Below are positions 26,774-35,552 of a DNA stretch of 64,000 bases, in pieces. The DNA is from an uncultured Opitutaceae bacterium (GTDB lineage Bacteria > Verrucomicrobiota > Verrucomicrobiia > Opitutales > Opitutaceae): assembly GCA_951813085.1 (NCBI GenBank), contig OX638348.1, positions 4,349,627 through 4,413,626 on the forward strand, given 5' to 3'. The notes below the pieces were generated by a model, which made no database searches, was not told the origin of the DNA, and worked only from the letters and a program-made list of their open reading frames with translations. Positions within the stretch are counted from its first letter, which is position 1; each line of letters starts with the position of its first letter. Made by a program: the position numbers and the translations under genes.

Positions 26774-27463
26774 ATGAAGCTCCTTACCCTGTGCTCGCTT
26801 GTCGTTGGAATTTGCGCCGCTTCCTGCTTTGGAGGCCAACCCTATCAGATTTCGAAACCGGGGAAACTCCTCCTGAAGCAAGACTTCGATAGCCCTGAGC
26901 TTCCGGAGCTATTTACAGTGGGCAAAGGAGATTGGAAAATAGTCGAAGGCGCGATGCGCGGTCGGCAGCTGCTGGAAGACAAGCATACCGCATTTCGAAA
27001 GATCTATCTCGATCATCAAGATGTGATCTACGAGTATGATATGAAGCTCGAAGGCGATGGATTCCACCAGCTGCTGATAAATTGGGGCCTAGCCCATATC
27101 GCGAAGTGCGTGGTTCGCTACGACAGCGCTACGGTATTCAAGATTAAGGAGAAGAAAAAGCGCGAGCAGATGGCCGCTCTCAAGCACGACCTAGGGCGCG
27201 ATCCGCTCAAGGGCGAATGGGGCGAAGCGACCTTCGCGATGGATGAAACGGCGGTTTCGATCGAGGAAGGAAAATGGCATCGCGTCGTTATTGAAATGGT
27301 CGGGGATACGATCACTTTGTCGGTCGATGGGTGCGTTGCGCGTGGCACCCATGTAGGGCTCACGGAAATGAAGGATAATTTCGGCTTTCAAGCGGGGGGC
27401 CTCGAAAGCTACACCTACATAGATAATATACGCGTTTATGAAGCGATTCCAAGCAACTCCTAA
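26774..27463 (+). CDS. Secreted laminin-G/DUF1080-like protein
   Basis: 229 residues with a signal peptide ending C-F-G-G. The jelly-roll pattern shows as L-L-L-K-Q-D-F-D, G-D-W-K-I-V-E-G-A-M-R-G, W-H-R-V-V-I-E-M-V-G-D and a closing Y-I-D-N-I-R-V-Y. These are the landmarks of DUF1080/3-keto-disaccharide hydrolase-like concanavalin folds. A paralogue lies at 33260-33946. It begins a same-strand series with a sugar isomerase (11 bp) and the nag genes, so it probably acts on or binds a sugar outside the cytoplasm. Confidence 0.75.
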   Translation: MKLLTLCSLVVGICAASCFGGQPYQISKPGKLLLKQDFDSPELPELFTVGKGDWKIVEGAMRGRQLLEDKHTAFRKIYLDHQDVIYEYDMKLEGDGFHQLLINWGLAHIAKCVVRYDSATVFKIKEKKKREQMAALKHDLGRDPLKGEWGEATFAMDETAVSIEEGKWHRVVIEMVGDTITLSVDGCVARGTHVGLTEMKDNFGFQAGGLESYTYIDNIRVYEAIPSNS

Positions 27464-27474
27464 TCCCACTATCG

Positions 27475-28335
27475 ATGCCATTTAAGTTTACTGGATTTAC
27501 GGACGAAGCCGAGCGCTCGCTCGACGGGCAGATCTCTACCTTGCGCGAAGTGGGCTGGTCGGCGATTGAACTGCGATTGATCGATGGCAAGAACGTGTGC
27601 GACCTCTCGGATGACGAGTGGACATCTGTTCGCGATCGACTAGCAGCCGAGTCGATTCAAGTCGTTGGATTCGGAGGCCAGATCGCGAATTGGGCTCGTC
27701 CCATTGATTCGGATTTCGCCCAGGACGTCGCTGAGCTGCGCCGTGTGGCTCCCCGTATGCGAGAAATAGGGACGCGCTTTCTAAGAGTGATGTCCTATCC
27801 GAATTCAGAATCCAATCCTCTTTCTCGATCAGATTGGAGAAACGAAACCGTTCGTCGTTTTCGAGAATTGGCGACAATTGCTGAAGGAGAGGGAGTTGTT
27901 CTTGCCCATGAAAATTGTAGTGGATATGGCGCTACGTACGAAGGATATTTGGAAATGGTCGAGGCAGTAGGCAGCGATGCCTTGCAACTGATTTTCGATA
28001 CAGGCAACAATAGCCTGCATGCAAACGATTTAGAGGATACCTGGAATTACTATCAAGCCTGCCGAGACCTGGTTGCCCATGTGCATATAAAATGCGCGAA
28101 GCCGGGCAGCGATGGGGGCGACTACGTAACCTGCTATGTGGATGAGGATCCCTTGCAGCGACGGATAATTGAGGATCTGGAGAGGGCCGGTTACGATGGC
28201 TGGCTGTCAATTGAACCGCATATAAAGGCTGCGATCCACGCCGGCCAAGACATTGACGAGTCCGGTGAAGGCCGGACGGTGTGGGTGAATTTCGCCAAAG
28301 GATTGGAGACTCTTGTCGCCGAAATTAGCGATTGA
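27475..28335 (+). CDS. Sugar phosphate isomerase/epimerase family TIM barrel
   Basis: 286 residues, no signal peptide, so cytosolic. F-T-G-F-T-D-E-A opens strand 1; V-L-A-H-E-N-C-S-G-Y-G gives a metal-binding Glu, F-D-T-G-N an Asp, V-H-I-K-C-A-K a His, and L-S-I-E-P-H a C-terminal Glu/His. All four metal ligands of the AP-endonuclease-2-like isomerases are present. It is upstream of nagB/nagA and probably epimerises or isomerises a sugar derived from the same glycan. Confidence 0.87.
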   Translation: MPFKFTGFTDEAERSLDGQISTLREVGWSAIELRLIDGKNVCDLSDDEWTSVRDRLAAESIQVVGFGGQIANWARPIDSDFAQDVAELRRVAPRMREIGTRFLRVMSYPNSESNPLSRSDWRNETVRRFRELATIAEGEGVVLAHENCSGYGATYEGYLEMVEAVGSDALQLIFDTGNNSLHANDLEDTWNYYQACRDLVAHVHIKCAKPGSDGGDYVTCYVDEDPLQRRIIEDLERAGYDGWLSIEPHIKAAIHAGQDIDESGEGRTVWVNFAKGLETLVAEISD

Positions 28336-28438
28336 TAAGCGCTCTGGCCAGACTCGGGCATTAGCTGGCGTTTCCTTTTTTATGGTATGGATTGTCTGTC
28401 TTGCCTCACTCTGATTTCGTCCCTTAAATTCATAGGAA

Positions 28439-29170
28439 ATGAACACGCACATCTTTGAGACTCGTGAAGAAATGGGATCCGAGGCGGCCGCCACTGGCAT
28501 TGCCCAATTGAAGCGCGCTATCGAGGATCGGGGCGAGGCCAACCTCATTGTGGCCACGGGAAATTCCCAATTTGAGATGCTCGAGAACTTGCGAAGCGCA
28601 GCTCTGCCCTGGAATCGTATCAATGGGTATCACTTGGATGAGTACATAGGCCTCCCGATCACTCACGACGCGTCCTTTCGAAAGTACCTAGCGGATCGGT
28701 TCGTAAGTCGACTTCCGGAACCTATGAAGGCCTTCTGCTACCTGGACGGTGAGACGGATCCGGTTGAGGAGTGCGAACGCGCCAGCGCCTTGATTCAGAA
28801 AGATGCTATCGATGTAGCGTTTGTGGGAATCGGCGAGAACGGTCATTTGGCATTCAATGATCCTCCGGCGGATTTTGAGACGGATGTTCCCTATATTGTC
28901 GTAGATCTCGATGAAGACTGTCGGAATCAGCAATTTGGGGAAGGCTGGTTTCCGGATTTGGAGGCGGCGCCGAAGCAAGCGATTTCGATGTCCGTTCGAC
29001 AAATCATGGAAAGCCAATGCATCGTTTGTACGGTTCCCGATCGACGCAAAGCCAAAGCGGTTAGAGATGCCTTGCGAGGAAAGGTGACCCCTGATGTCCC
29101 TGCTTCGATTTTACAGACCCATCCTAATTGTCATGTTTTCTTGGATGCGGAGGCGGCGTCGCTATTATAG
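28439..29170 (+). CDS. nagB: Glucosamine-6-phosphate deaminase
   Basis: 243 residues. It converts glucosamine-6-phosphate to fructose-6-phosphate and ammonia. G-Y-H-L-D-E-Y-I-G carries the catalytic Asp, and V-G-I-G-E-N-G-H-L-A-F-N-D-P carries the Asp/His/Glu relay region (here E-N-G-H) of the NagB family. Near normal length (about 240-265). Its stop TAG directly abuts the ATG of nagA, so the two are co-transcribed. Confidence 0.93.
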   Translation: MNTHIFETREEMGSEAAATGIAQLKRAIEDRGEANLIVATGNSQFEMLENLRSAALPWNRINGYHLDEYIGLPITHDASFRKYLADRFVSRLPEPMKAFCYLDGETDPVEECERASALIQKDAIDVAFVGIGENGHLAFNDPPADFETDVPYIVVDLDEDCRNQQFGEGWFPDLEAAPKQAISMSVRQIMESQCIVCTVPDRRKAKAVRDALRGKVTPDVPASILQTHPNCHVFLDAEAASLL

Positions 29171-30091
29171 ATGAGGCCGTTCGATCTTCAGATCAATGGA
29201 TACGCTGGAGTCGACTTCTGTAGCTCGGAGCTTTCGCTCGAGCAAATGGAGAGAACGTGCCATGCTCTAGAAGCTGATGGAGTCGATTCTGTATTGGTGA
29301 CGGTAATTACGGATTCGATCGCCGATATGGATCTCAAGTTGCGAAATTTGGTAAGTATCCGCGAAGCGAGCGCCGTGGTTCGCAAAGTGTTTTCCGGTAT
29401 CCATATAGAAGGGCCGTTTATCAGTCCGGAGAGGGGATATGTTGGCGCTCACCCGCCGGAATCCGTTGTCTCCGCTAGTCTCGATGACGCGAAGCGGCTT
29501 GTGGATGCGTCGAATGGACTGACTAAAGTCGTTACGCTCGCTCCAGAGCGCGATCCTGGTTTTGCGGTGACGCGCTATCTAGCTGAGCAGGGAGTCATCG
29601 TTTCTGCAGGACATTGCGATCCTTCGACCGATGATCTCCAAGGCGCTATCGACAATGGGCTTTGCATGGTGACTCATTTCGGGAATGGGTGTCCCGTTGC
29701 GTTGGACCGGCACGACAACGTATTGCAGCGATTCCTGAGCTTTCGGGAATCCCTCTGGTTTTGCTTCATACCGGATGGCGCTCACATAAATTTCACTGCG
29801 CTGAAAAACTATCTCGATTTTGTCGGATTCGATCGATCGATAGTAGTTACGGATGCGATTGCCGCTGCGGGGCAGGGGTCTGGTCAGTACGAAATCTCAG
29901 GTATGCGCGTCGAGGTGGATGATGAAGGAATTGCTCGCAAGCCGGGTTCTCTCAACTTGGCGGGCTCGACCTTGACGATGCCGAAGTTGCTCAAAAATCT
30001 TTCGGAATGCCTCGGGCTAAGCGAGGCCTCCCTCGAACGCCTCGTTGATACCAATCCACGAACCGTCCTTTCAGGAGCTTTGCCTTCATGA
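29171..30091 (+). CDS. nagA: N-acetylglucosamine-6-phosphate deacetylase, short form
   Basis: 306 residues. It removes acetate from N-acetylglucosamine-6-phosphate, feeding NagB. H-I-E-G-P-F-I has the metal-binding Glu, S-A-G-H-C-D and V-T-H-F-G-N the metal-binding His residues, P-D-G-A-H-I the substrate His, V-T-D-A-I-A-A-A-G the catalytic Asp and L-A-G-S-T-L-T-M the end. It begins at D-L-Q-I-N-G-Y-A-G-V-D-F, the first barrel strand, and so lacks the N-terminal beta-sandwich of typical 380-residue NagA. T-H-F-G-N-G-C-P replaces the usual T-H-L-F-N-A-M, so substrate preference may differ. The last codons overlap the next gene by 4 bp (ATGA). Confidence 0.9.
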   Translation: MRPFDLQINGYAGVDFCSSELSLEQMERTCHALEADGVDSVLVTVITDSIADMDLKLRNLVSIREASAVVRKVFSGIHIEGPFISPERGYVGAHPPESVVSASLDDAKRLVDASNGLTKVVTLAPERDPGFAVTRYLAEQGVIVSAGHCDPSTDDLQGAIDNGLCMVTHFGNGCPVALDRHDNVLQRFLSFRESLWFCFIPDGAHINFTALKNYLDFVGFDRSIVVTDAIAAAGQGSGQYEISGMRVEVDDEGIARKPGSLNLAGSTLTMPKLLKNLSECLGLSEASLERLVDTNPRTVLSGALPS

Positions 30092-31317
30092 AATTCTCAT
30101 TCAAGTCGATAGGCCCCGCAATTATTGTGACTGCGGTCGTGCTTGGGCCGGGATCCATTCTCACGAGCTCCAAGGTGGGAGCTAGCTTTGGATTGGCAGG
30201 TCTATGGGTGATCGCTGGAGCTTCCGCTCTCATGATTGGCATGGTAGCTTTAGCCGCGAAGTTGGGCGTTGAATACAAGAATAGCCTATGCACGGAATTG
30301 GCCGATCGATTGGGAAGGCCGATGGCTATCGCTGTAGGGTCGGTGCTTTTCGTTTTAGTCGCCTTGTTTCAATCTTCGAATAATCTGGCATTGATAGGCG
30401 GTTTAGAACCGCTCCTAGGTTTAGATTCGATGAGCCTGGGGATGCGCGTATTCGTACTCGTCCTAGTTAACTTCATTGTCATAGCGGCTGTGTATGTATC
30501 GCGTGACCTCTATAAGATCGTTGAGTCCGCAATGAAGTTGCTCGTTGGAATTATGTCATGCGCCTTCCTAGCCAATTTTGTCGTAGTTCTCATGAATGGT
30601 CGAAACTACGAGCCCGTCTATCCGGAATCATCGATTGATTGGCTTCCGTTGCTGGCGATGATTGGGACAACCTTTTCAGTCGCAGGCGCGTTTTTTCAAA
30701 GCTACTTGGTTAAGCAAAAAGGGTGGGGGCCTGATGACGTGGAAAAGAGTTTATCTGATTCGGTAATGAGTATAACAATACTGGGTACGATGACTGCTAT
30801 TATACTGATGACCGCGTGGCGCGTATTTTATGGAAATCCGGCAGCGCCATCGCTGAGCTCCGTTGGTGAAGTCGCGCGACAATTAGAGCCCTTGTTCGGT
30901 TCGTTCGCGATGGTGATTTTCAGCGTGGGTATATTGGCAGGAGGAGTGAGTTCTTTTCTCGTCAACGCATTGATTGGAGGAACTGTGTTCGCGGATTCAC
31001 TGAATAAGGGGTCCAGCTTGAGCCAGCCGTGGCCCCGCCATCTAACGGTGGTGGCGCTATTGGTCGGAATGACCGTGGCTTTGGCCTCTCTTATTCGCGA
31101 GAGCGGCGTGGTTTACCTGATAACGTTCGCCCAAGCGCTGACAGTGCTCGGCATTCCCGTGCTCGCTCTGTCTCTCGTGTACCTTGGAACGCGACCAGAC
31201 TTGACCGGTCCACAAAAACCAGCTCGTTGGATATTGGGACTCTCGCTGTTTGGATTCGCCGTCTCATGCTTTTTAGCCTATCTAACGGCGCTCCGTATTT
31301 TTCAGTCCTTTGGCTAG
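30088..31317 (+). CDS. Nramp-superfamily transporter without canonical metal motif
   Basis: 409 residues with about 11 hydrophobic helices. The first helix has G-P-G-S where metal-transporting Nramp proteins have D-P-G-N. Helix 6 has G-A-F-F-Q-S-Y-L-V-K-Q-K-G-W in the place of A-x-x-M-P-H-N-x-x-x-x-S. The fold and K-G-W region are clearly Nramp-like, but the Asp, Asn and Met that coordinate Mn2+/Fe2+ are absent. Translational overlap with nagA strongly links it to amino-sugar catabolism. It may transport something other than a transition metal, for example the sugar itself; that is inference. Confidence 0.83.
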   Translation: MKFSFKSIGPAIIVTAVVLGPGSILTSSKVGASFGLAGLWVIAGASALMIGMVALAAKLGVEYKNSLCTELADRLGRPMAIAVGSVLFVLVALFQSSNNLALIGGLEPLLGLDSMSLGMRVFVLVLVNFIVIAAVYVSRDLYKIVESAMKLLVGIMSCAFLANFVVVLMNGRNYEPVYPESSIDWLPLLAMIGTTFSVAGAFFQSYLVKQKGWGPDDVEKSLSDSVMSITILGTMTAIILMTAWRVFYGNPAAPSLSSVGEVARQLEPLFGSFAMVIFSVGILAGGVSSFLVNALIGGTVFADSLNKGSSLSQPWPRHLTVVALLVGMTVALASLIRESGVVYLITFAQALTVLGIPVLALSLVYLGTRPDLTGPQKPARWILGLSLFGFAVSCFLAYLTALRIFQSFG

Positions 31318-31396
31318 ATTGACTGGGCGTTTTTGAGTAGCAATTGTCCAAATGCAATTCACGATCTCATTGGACCTACCTCAACCCCATTCCTAA

Positions 31397-33028
31397 ATGA
31401 TGCGAAAACACAGCTGGATCTCATTTCTTGCCCTCTTCATTTTAACTCCCGCGGCGCTAGGGAACGAGCGTCCCAACATTATCGTCATCCTTGCTGACGA
31501 CATGGGATATTCAGATATCGGCTGCTACGGTGGCGAAATAGAGACGCCTCATCTGGACTCGTTGGCGGCTGGTGGGCTGCGTTTCAAGCAGTTCTATAAC
31601 AGCGCTCGTTGCTGCCCGACTCGGGCGTCCCTGATGACGGGTCTTCATCCGCACGAGACGGGTATCGGTCATATGACGAACCCTCCATTGACCACTAAGC
31701 ACGATGCGGGACCGGATTATCCGAATTACAGAGGCGAGCTTAATCGAAATTGCGTTACCATCGCGGAAGTATTGCAGCCGGCGGGCTATGCCACGCTCAT
31801 GGCTGGGAAATGGCATCTGGGATACGATCGTCACGAATTGCGGCCGCTCCAGCGTGGATTCGAGAAATTCTATGGCTGCTTGGCAGGAGCGACCAATTTC
31901 TTTTACCCAACGCATCCGCGCGGAATGTGGTACGGAAACGAGGCGATCAAGAATCCCGAGTCCACCACGGATCGGCGCTTCTACACGACCGATGCGTTCA
32001 CGGACCACGCTATCAAGTTCATTGCTGAGGAGAAGGCGGATCGCGATCGCCCGTTCTTTCTGTATCTCGCTTATACTGCTCCGCATTGGCCCTTGCATGC
32101 GCATCAGGAAGAAGTCCAGAAATACGTGGGCAAGTACGGCATGGGATGGGACAAGCTGCGCGAGCAGCGCCTGGCGAGGCAGGTGGATATGGGCTTGGTG
32201 GATCCGGATTGGGAACTGACTGATCGCTTTGACGTTCCTTGGGACTCCTTGGATGCGGAGAAGCAGAAGGAAATGGATCTGCGCATGGCCTACTATGCTG
32301 CTATGATCGATCGCATGGACCAGAATGTCGGCAAGCTGGTCGATCACCTGAAAGCGAATGGTCAGTTCGAAAACACGCTCATTCTGTTTCTGTCCGACAA
32401 TGGCGGATGCGCCGAAGGGGGGGAGCTCGGGGGAAGAACGGATCCCTACGATCTGGAGACCTGGGAAGCGACCTATGGAGCGGGACCTAGCTACGGCGGC
32501 AATTGGGCAAATGCATCCAATACGCCGTATCGAAAATTCAAGCACTACACTCATGAAGGAGGAATTGCGACACCGTTAGTGGCGCATTGGCCAGCAGGTA
32601 TCGAAGGAAAGGGCGTCTTGGTCCCGGATGCTGCTTACCTGCCGGATTTCATGCCGACGTTCATTTCCTTGGCTGAGGCGAGCTATCCAAAGACGTTCCA
32701 TGGAAATCGAATTCCTCCTCTAGCGGGCGTCTCCTTAGAAGCGGCGTTTAAGGGCGAACGAATTGCGCGCACGGATCCTTTGTATTTCGAGCACGAGGAC
32801 AATGCGGCCTTGATACAGGGCAATTGGAAGCTCGTAGGAACCAAAGTGTCGGTGTACGACGGACCGGATGCCAGCAAATGGGAATTGTTCAATCTAGCAA
32901 AGGATCGAACCGAAACCAACGATCTGGCCGCTTCGCATCCCGAAGTGCTCCATAGCCTGTCTCGGCAATGGCTTACTTGGGCCCAGGACGTCGGTGTTTT
33001 CCCCAAGCCCTCGAAGAAGAGCTTTTAG
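31397..33028 (+). CDS. S1-family arylsulfatase (CCPTR)
   Basis: A 543-residue secreted sulfatase. A signal peptide ends A-A-L-G; then R-P-N-I-I-V-I-L-A-D-D-M-G-Y-S-D with metal ligands, and signature C-C-P-T-R, in which the formylglycine Cys is residue 72. G-K-W-H-L-G, F-L-S-D-N-G-G-C and L-F-N-L-A-K-D-R-T-E-T-N-D-L are all present. A long insert around residues 240-300 and the H-E-G-G-I-A-T-P segment are typical of S1_4-like arylsulfatases. Same strand as the nag genes, 79 bp after the transporter, so probably the same unit. Confidence 0.93.
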   Translation: MMRKHSWISFLALFILTPAALGNERPNIIVILADDMGYSDIGCYGGEIETPHLDSLAAGGLRFKQFYNSARCCPTRASLMTGLHPHETGIGHMTNPPLTTKHDAGPDYPNYRGELNRNCVTIAEVLQPAGYATLMAGKWHLGYDRHELRPLQRGFEKFYGCLAGATNFFYPTHPRGMWYGNEAIKNPESTTDRRFYTTDAFTDHAIKFIAEEKADRDRPFFLYLAYTAPHWPLHAHQEEVQKYVGKYGMGWDKLREQRLARQVDMGLVDPDWELTDRFDVPWDSLDAEKQKEMDLRMAYYAAMIDRMDQNVGKLVDHLKANGQFENTLILFLSDNGGCAEGGELGGRTDPYDLETWEATYGAGPSYGGNWANASNTPYRKFKHYTHEGGIATPLVAHWPAGIEGKGVLVPDAAYLPDFMPTFISLAEASYPKTFHGNRIPPLAGVSLEAAFKGERIARTDPLYFEHEDNAALIQGNWKLVGTKVSVYDGPDASKWELFNLAKDRTETNDLAASHPEVLHSLSRQWLTWAQDVGVFPKPSKKSF

Positions 33029-33037
33029 GCGGTTTGG

Positions 33038-33217
33038 ATGCTTAAGGGACTGCAGCAGAACAAAGGCGCGGTTGGAGCCCATCTCTGCGGCGCATATCTG
33101 CGGAATCGGGCTCGAGCACGCGGTCTGCTTGGGGAGAAAGAAGATCCGGATACGCCAAACAATGACCTGATTCGCGCAGCAAATCACGATATGGCAACGT
33201 GGGTACGCCAGCTTTAG
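33038..33217 (+). CDS. Possible 59-residue ORF (fragment of unknown family)
   Basis: An ATG at 33038 opens 59 codons ending TAG at 33215-33217. Its composition looks protein-like (L-R-N-R-A-R-A-R-G-L-L-G-E-K-E-D-P-D-T-P-N-N-D), with charged helices and a final D-M-A-T-W-V-R-Q-L. No ribosome site is convincing and no family was recognised; it may be the C-terminal end of a lost gene. The stop lies within the hairpin at 33207-33222. Confidence 0.4.
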   Translation: MLKGLQQNKGAVGAHLCGAYLRNRARARGLLGEKEDPDTPNNDLIRAANHDMATWVRQL

Positions 33218-33222
33218 CTGGC
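33207..33222 (+). repeat. Perfect 7-bp-stem hairpin
   Basis: GCCAGCT-TT-AGCTGGC, perfect stem of seven pairs with a 2-base centre, followed after one base by the palindrome GGGATCCC and then a T6 run about 20 bp later. It could be a REP-like element or a weak terminator between the sulfatase and the next gene. Confidence 0.45.
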
Positions 33223-33259
33223 AGGGATCCCGAGAATCTAGTTTTTTGGATACACGATC

Positions 33260-33946
33260 ATGAAATTCCTACTCGCTTATACTGCGCTTTTCTTCTGTTC
33301 GTTTTGTTTCGCCGACGATCGCCGCCTGGATTTCGAAGACAATTTCGATGACCGAACCGAATTGGGGAGTGGCTATGTTCCCTCGATTTCGAGTGATGGA
33401 GCGTGGACATTCAAGGAGGGTATCCTCGTGGGGACTCAGACCCGCAGCGATCATGGCTCCGTAATGCGGAAGCAGCTTACGTTTCGGAATGTCGATATAG
33501 AAGTCGATTTTCGGCTCAACGGCGGGACGCGATTCAATTTCGTGATTGGCGACAAGAACGAAAAGAGCACTCACGCGGGTCATATTTGCCGTGTTTCCCT
33601 GAACCCTCCGAGGGTAAATGTAAGCGACGATAAATCGGGTATCTATAATTTGGATATACGCGCGATGCGTCTAGATCCCAATCTTTCCGAAAAGAAAAAG
33701 GAGTGGCTCGCCACGTTTCTCAAAGATAAGAACGATGCCGGGCAATTCGATATCAAGCAGGGAGAATGGTACCGTTTGCGCGTACGCATCAAAGATGATC
33801 TCATGGAAGCGTATATCGATGGAGAGCTGATTGCGTCAGTCCAATCTCCTGGAATTGCCCACCCGACAAAGACTCAGTTTGGAATGACCGTAAACGGATC
33901 GACTATCGATTTCGACAATATGAAAGTCTACGATGTGGAACTGTAG
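33260..33946 (+). CDS. Secreted laminin-G/DUF1080-like protein (paralogue)
   Basis: 228 residues with signal peptide ending F-C-F-A. F-E-D-N-F-D, W-T-F-K-E-G-I-L-V-G-T-Q, a K-K-K-E-W-L insert, W-Y-R-L-R-V-R-I-K-D-D and closing I-D-F-D-N-M-K-V-Y match the protein at 26774-27463 over most of its length. The basic K-K-K insert occurs in both. It sits between two sulfatases, so it probably binds or processes the same glycan; enzymatic activity is unproven. Confidence 0.75.
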   Translation: MKFLLAYTALFFCSFCFADDRRLDFEDNFDDRTELGSGYVPSISSDGAWTFKEGILVGTQTRSDHGSVMRKQLTFRNVDIEVDFRLNGGTRFNFVIGDKNEKSTHAGHICRVSLNPPRVNVSDDKSGIYNLDIRAMRLDPNLSEKKKEWLATFLKDKNDAGQFDIKQGEWYRLRVRIKDDLMEAYIDGELIASVQSPGIAHPTKTQFGMTVNGSTIDFDNMKVYDVEL

Positions 33947-34088
33947 ATCCTGAATTGCCTCCTAGTGGGCTGCGACTTGTCGTTTTGCCTGATCCGGGGT
34001 CGCTGTGTCAGTTCACTCGTTCACTTCCATCGTTTAAGATTCGTCCGCCGCGTCCAATCGAGCCTATAACCTGTAATCATAGGAAACC

Positions 34089-35552
34089 ATGATACGAAAC
34101 CCAATCATCCTTGCTCTCATTGGAGCGCTGTCTTTCTCGGCGTGGGCGGCTAGCCCTAATTTAGTCATTATCTACACGGACGAACACAACTTCCGTACTT
34201 TGGGATGCTATCGCGACCAACTGTCTCCTGAGGAAGGCTTCGTATGGGGAGAGGGCGTTAAAGTGGATACGCCGCATATCGACGCCTTGGCTAAAGAAGG
34301 CGCATTGTGCACCAGCTTCTACGTGGCGACTCCCGTTTGCTCGCCATCGCGGGCTTCAATCGTATCTGGACTGTATCCGCATGCGACCGGGGTGCCTAAG
34401 AACGACCTGCCGATGAAGGACGACGTGCGTACCTTCGCTCATGCGCTGAGCGAAAAAGGATACGCTACCAGCTACATCGGCAAGTGGCACCTGGATGGGA
34501 CGGCTAAGCCTGGATGGGAGCCCGAGCGGAATTTCGGCTTTGAGGACAATCGCTACATGTACAATCGGGGCCACTGGAAGAAATTCAAGGAAATGCCCGA
34601 TGGACCGCGCGTGGCCACCCTCAATCGAAAAGGCGAACCCAACTACGATGTCGGAAAAGCGGACGCGTCGAACTATGCCACGGATTTCCTGATGGACCGG
34701 ACCATCGACTTTATTCGAGAGAACAAGGACAAGCCGTTTTGCGTAATGCTGAGCCTGCCGGATCCCCATGGGCCGAATACGGTGCGTGAGCCTTATGATA
34801 CGCGATTCGATCACCTCGAATTCAAGTCGCCCGACACCATGTTCAAGAGCGTTTCGGAGATGCCGAAATGGGCTACATCCAATAGTTTTATTTGGGAGCA
34901 AACCCTGAAGCAGAAAAGCATGGGGGCTTATTTTGGAATGGTGCAGCTTATCGACGACAATGTTGGCAAGCTGCAACGATTCCTGGAAGACAATGAACTG
35001 GAAGAGAACACGATAGTCGTTCTGACATCGGATCATGGCGATTTGATGGGCGAGCATCGGCTCCACAATAAAGGACTTCCCTACGAAACCTCTGCCTGCG
35101 TCGCTTTCATTGTGAAATACCCTAAGAATGTCGCTGCAGGGAAAGTGATAGACTCTGCCATGACCTCAGCGGATTTTGGGCCGACAACGCTCAGCCTTAT
35201 GGGCTTTAAGAACGCCCTGCCCGATGCCCATGGAGAAGATCTTTCCGCGTTATTTAAGAATCGGAGCGATCGCGGGGACCCAGATCGCATTGTCTACCTG
35301 AGGGCGACCAATTACGAGTCCCGCTGGATAGCGGCGGTCAACGATCGCTACAAGCTGGTTTACTCGATTTCGGACAAGCCTTGGCTCTTTGACTTGGAAA
35401 AGGACTTTGAGGAGCTGACGAATTATGCCGAGGATCCAGAATATACTGGTATTCGAGAAACGCTTACGAAGGCGATGGTTTCGCAAATGAAAGCGACAAA
35501 GGATCCGGTATTGAAAATGAAGGCCTACCAAGAATGGCTGGGCGCTTATTGA
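34089..35552 (+). CDS. S1-family sulfatase
   Basis: A 487-residue secreted sulfatase. The signal peptide ends A-W-A-A; then N-L-V-I-I-Y-T-D-E-H-N metal segment, signature C-S-P-S-R with Cys at residue 84, G-K-W-H-L-D-G, T-S-D-H-G-D-L-M-G-E-H and closing W-L-F-D-L-E-K-D-F-E-E-L-T-N-Y. The C-S-P-S-R/M-G-E-H pattern is that of iduronate-2-sulfatase/choline-sulfatase-like S1 enzymes. It overlaps the end of the convergent DUF1330 gene by 7 bp. Confidence 0.93.
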   Translation: MIRNPIILALIGALSFSAWAASPNLVIIYTDEHNFRTLGCYRDQLSPEEGFVWGEGVKVDTPHIDALAKEGALCTSFYVATPVCSPSRASIVSGLYPHATGVPKNDLPMKDDVRTFAHALSEKGYATSYIGKWHLDGTAKPGWEPERNFGFEDNRYMYNRGHWKKFKEMPDGPRVATLNRKGEPNYDVGKADASNYATDFLMDRTIDFIRENKDKPFCVMLSLPDPHGPNTVREPYDTRFDHLEFKSPDTMFKSVSEMPKWATSNSFIWEQTLKQKSMGAYFGMVQLIDDNVGKLQRFLEDNELEENTIVVLTSDHGDLMGEHRLHNKGLPYETSACVAFIVKYPKNVAAGKVIDSAMTSADFGPTTLSLMGFKNALPDAHGEDLSALFKNRSDRGDPDRIVYLRATNYESRWIAAVNDRYKLVYSISDKPWLFDLEKDFEELTNYAEDPEYTGIRETLTKAMVSQMKATKDPVLKMKAYQEWLGAY

